Source of the DNA: Brachycybe producta | Taxonomy: Eukaryota; Arthropoda; Diplopoda; Playtdesmida; Andrognathidae | Direction of reading: 5' to 3' | Assembly: GCA_036925085.1 (NCBI GenBank) | Contig: JAUPFP010000006.1 | Coordinates: 5,111,131 to 5,175,130 of the forward strand | DNA length: 64,000 nt | Shown: positions 61,401 to 64,000 of the stretch, piece after piece | Layout of the letters: the number at the start of each line of letters is the position of its first letter | How positions within the stretch are numbered: the stretch's first letter is position 1 | Translations under genes and position numbers: made by a program | The notes under the pieces: generated by a model | What the model saw: only the letters and a program-made list of their open reading frames with translations | Databases searched by the model: none | Told to the model about the DNA's origin: nothing

Positions 61401-62129
61401 CTTTTAAACTATCAATAACTCATAAAACTACCGAGTAGTGCAGACATTTGAGTAGAAAATGTGACAAGTGCCTTAGAATAACCTACATATTGGTTGCCCA
61501 TAAACGTATTCCTATATTGAAAATGTTTTCTTATAAATGAAATCTTCCATTTTTTTTTTCGTGTTCTGTGTTAAATAAAATAAACCTCAATAACAATTAA
61601 TTAATTTACACGTAAAATCTGCCCACACAGTTCTGTCAGACAGATATGTAAAATTTACATAAACATTTTTAGAAGAACACATAGAATATATAGAGGAAAT
61701 ATTTATTAGGCACTAGATTATTAAATCTTGATTATAAAAGTATTTTTTTACATTATTCGAATTTCGATAAAAATTGTACTTTTGAGTGTAAAAATTAAGC
61801 TGTTTAAAGCTGTTTTTTATAATATATAAAAATTTTGATGAAAGAAAATAGCTGGTACACATACAATTCAGGTTTTGTTCTATTCGAAATTATGCTAATC
61901 TCAAATTGAGGGTTGAACGTCTTTGAAAGTTGAAACAATTGAAAGTGAACAAGATTCGCAAAATTTTATGTTAGTTTCTTTCTTTTCTTGAGAGTTTAAA
62001 ACTTTAAATTCCAGTGATGTTATCTACTCACTTGAATGTTTTATTCCCATAGTTATAAAGGATAGTTTTTTAATACAATCTACAGAATGGATCAAAAGTT
62101 GTGCACCATGAAAACATTTACCTTTTGGT

Positions 62130-62298
62130 AAGGGCGGTAGAGTGCCACGGAGCCGACTTCAAGAAGTCCCAGACTTTCTCCAGAGCGGCTCTGACCCACT
62201 CCGCTCCACTCTACTCCCCTAATGGACGGGGTTCTATTAATTTACATTATTTTGTTTGGAGGATGTTATGCTCCACCGACCTAGTGGAATCAGCTTGT
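62130..62298. mobile_element. Fragment of the PIF/Harbinger-like MITE at 24844-25288
   Basis: It shares GACTTCAAGAAGT, then CTTTCTCCAGAGCG, then TAATGGACGG, then CACCGACCTAGTGG, then CAGCTT with the full copy. Confidence 0.7.
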
Positions 62299-63110
62299 TC
62301 GGTATGTTTCAAGGGATTAAGTTAAATAACTGTACTGCCAGTCATAAATGGTTGTCATTTAGGCAAAGTTTAGACATTATCATCAAATTAAAATTGTCCA
62401 AACGAAAACCAAACACATCATGTTAAAGAACTTATACCAGGTATTGCATAATATCGGCTGTCAGTGAATACAGATCGTCTCTTAAAGGTTAGTAAAGGCT
62501 GATGATTTAAATAAAATTGCGACATCTTGATTTCTATTATTTTTTTTTGTTTGTAATATTTTAAAAAAATATCAAGATTTTCTTGTTCAAATAATGGTTT
62601 GGCTGTCTACAAACTCCACAATAAAAGAAGTAGATGAGTCAAATGATAGTAAAAGTTGAAGTCACACAGACAAAAAGGGGTTTTATATCTTTACAATATA
62701 ATTGTAATATATGCAAATGAGGCAGTAGAATAACTTTATTTTTATTTCTGTCATTGTCAGAGATGTAAGTTGTTTGATGTAGCAAACAACAAAAGGGAGT
62801 GTACCTTACTTGAAATAATATAACGCATGAATTATTTATCAAAAAGACCGATGACATTACACTTTGGAAGTTTGGGGTCAATGATCATCTTTAATTGTTT
62901 TAGTGGAATTCTTTCTTCAAATAGTTTTGAAGCGATAAAAACTATCTTTTTATTTGATGTTTGATTGAGTACACATTTTAATAGTTTTTTGTACAAATAT
63001 AAAATCTCATTCACTGTATTTTGATGCCATTTGAAAGCTGTTTTAGCTTGAAAAAGATCTTCTTAACATATTGTGAATTTACATTTTTATTGCTTTGTTC
63101 TAAGCTCTAA

Positions 63111-63795
63111 AGGTGGGATTCTTCCAGCGCGTCTGCGAATGGAAGTGAATGGAGCCGGACGAGTTTCAGTAGTTCTTTATTTGAGCAGTTCCTTCAATGC
63201 GACTGGCATCCAGAGTGTGCAGCTGGTGTCTCTGATGTGCGGCTGGCGTCTATACTGCTCCGATCAGTATAGACGCAGACGCAGAGGTAAAAGGGTATTT
63301 CTGCTGAGTTTCTTTGCCCTTGTTCTAGTTATTTTGTTGGTGTGATTCGAAGTGTCCTTAAATGCAAGTTGACCCATGACTGATGATACTAGCATCAGGA
63401 CCCTCTCTCTTGCCTCGGATTCTTCCGGCGCGTCTGCAAACGGCGTCTGCAGTCTTTTGCACCCATAGCCGCGTTCGCGCCTCACCACCGTCATTCCTCT
63501 GGTGCGTCTCGCGACCAAGGCAAGGGAGAGTCTCCTGATGCTAGTTAATCAGTCATGGATCAACTTTCATTTTCTGACACGTAGCCACACCAACAAAACA
63601 ACTACAACATGCACAAAGAAACTCGGCAAAAAGAATCTTTTACCACTACGTCTGCATCTATACTCCTCGGAGAGCAGTTGCCAGTCGCATTCGCATCAAA
63701 CGAACTGCTCAGGTACAAAAAACTACTGACACCAGTCGACCGCAAGCCGCCAGCACGCATACGCCGTTGGCAGACGTGCAGGAAGAATCACACCT
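63111..63795. mobile_element. TAA-flanked foldback element rich in GTCTGC/GCAGAC words
   Basis: TAA at 63108-63110 and 63796-63798 borders AGGTGGGATTCTTCCAGCGC, then GTCTGCGAATGG on the left, and (inverted) AGGTGTGATTCTTCCTGCAC, then GTCTGCCAACGG on the right. An inner copy of the same terminus lies near 63417 (GGATTCTTCCGGCGCGTCTG), and a perfect hairpin GCGTCTATACTG...CAGTATAGACGC lies near 63248. No transposase is visible. Confidence 0.65.
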
Positions 63796-63817
63796 TAAAC
63801 ACACGGTAGAGACGCCA

Positions 63818-63869
63818 GTCGCACACTCTGGTTTCCAGTCGCAGTCGCACACTCTGGTTTCCAGTCGCA
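63818..63869. repeat. 26-bp tandem duplication next to the foldback element
   Basis: The unit GTCGCACACTCTGGTTTCCA plus GTCGCA occurs twice in tandem at 63818-63843 and 63844-63869. What follows (GTCGCATCAAATGAACTGCTC, then CCGCAAGCCG) repeats the end of the preceding element. Confidence 0.8.
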
Positions 63870-64000
63870 GTCGCATCAAATGAACTGCTCAGATAAAAAA
63901 AAAACTATTGAAACCAGCCCGGCCGCAAGCCGTTAGGACGCAGACGTCGTTCGCAGACATTTCATGAAAAACTATTTTCGCCTTTTTCAAACTGTAATAA

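Noticed and set aside
1-64000. LTR retrotransposons, endogenous viruses, Polintons, CRISPR arrays or bacterial operons
   Set aside because: None of their hallmark proteins, terminal repeats or spacer arrays was seen on either strand.

Overview
The window reads as nuclear DNA of an arthropod: AT-rich, intron-rich, full of transposon relics and microsatellites. The clearest evidence is a multi-exon minus-strand gene for a secreted GH18 chitinase with a C-terminal peritrophin-type chitin-binding domain. Its catalytic segments look most like arthropod group I (Cht5-type) chitinases. I cannot fix the lineage further; a chelicerate or other non-insect arthropod would fit. No prokaryotic, viral or organellar genes were recognised.

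Layout. At 1-4.9 kb there is AT-rich DNA with microsatellites and repeat fragments. At 4.9-7.1 kb lie the last two visible exons of a minus-strand gene of unknown function. From 7.1 to 27.3 kb the DNA is intergenic (or intron of that gene) with a single tRNA-Gln(TTG) at 12.76 kb and a dense population of MITEs, hAT and mariner relics, several nested in one another. From 27.5 to 57.5 kb lies the chitinase gene on the minus strand: nine exons by my reading, with the signal peptide in exon 1 (57.49 kb), a 13.2-kb first intron, GH18 catalytic exons 2-8 (44.2-32.4 kb), and one giant last exon (30.64-27.53 kb). That exon encodes a Ser/Thr/Pro-rich linker of about 980 residues and ends in the CBM14 domain. 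From 57.5 to 64 kb there are hAT, LINE and MITE remnants with no recognisable host gene.

All eight chitinase introns begin with GT and end with AG, keep phase, and rebuild a continuous protein of about 1458 residues with all four GH18 signature motifs. This gene model is the best-supported result here. The other strong result is the transposon landscape: at least two foldback families with TTAA target duplications, several with TTA/TAA (PIF/Harbinger-like), several hAT-type with 8-bp duplications, a mariner relic with its TA duplication, and several nested insertions whose order can be read.

I found no CRISPR, toxin or viral system. The most novel items are the unnamed gene at 4.9-7.1 kb, the long repeat-built chitinase linker, and some unusual foldback structures (two MITEs sharing one TTA, and an inverted duplication of a mariner C-terminal segment).
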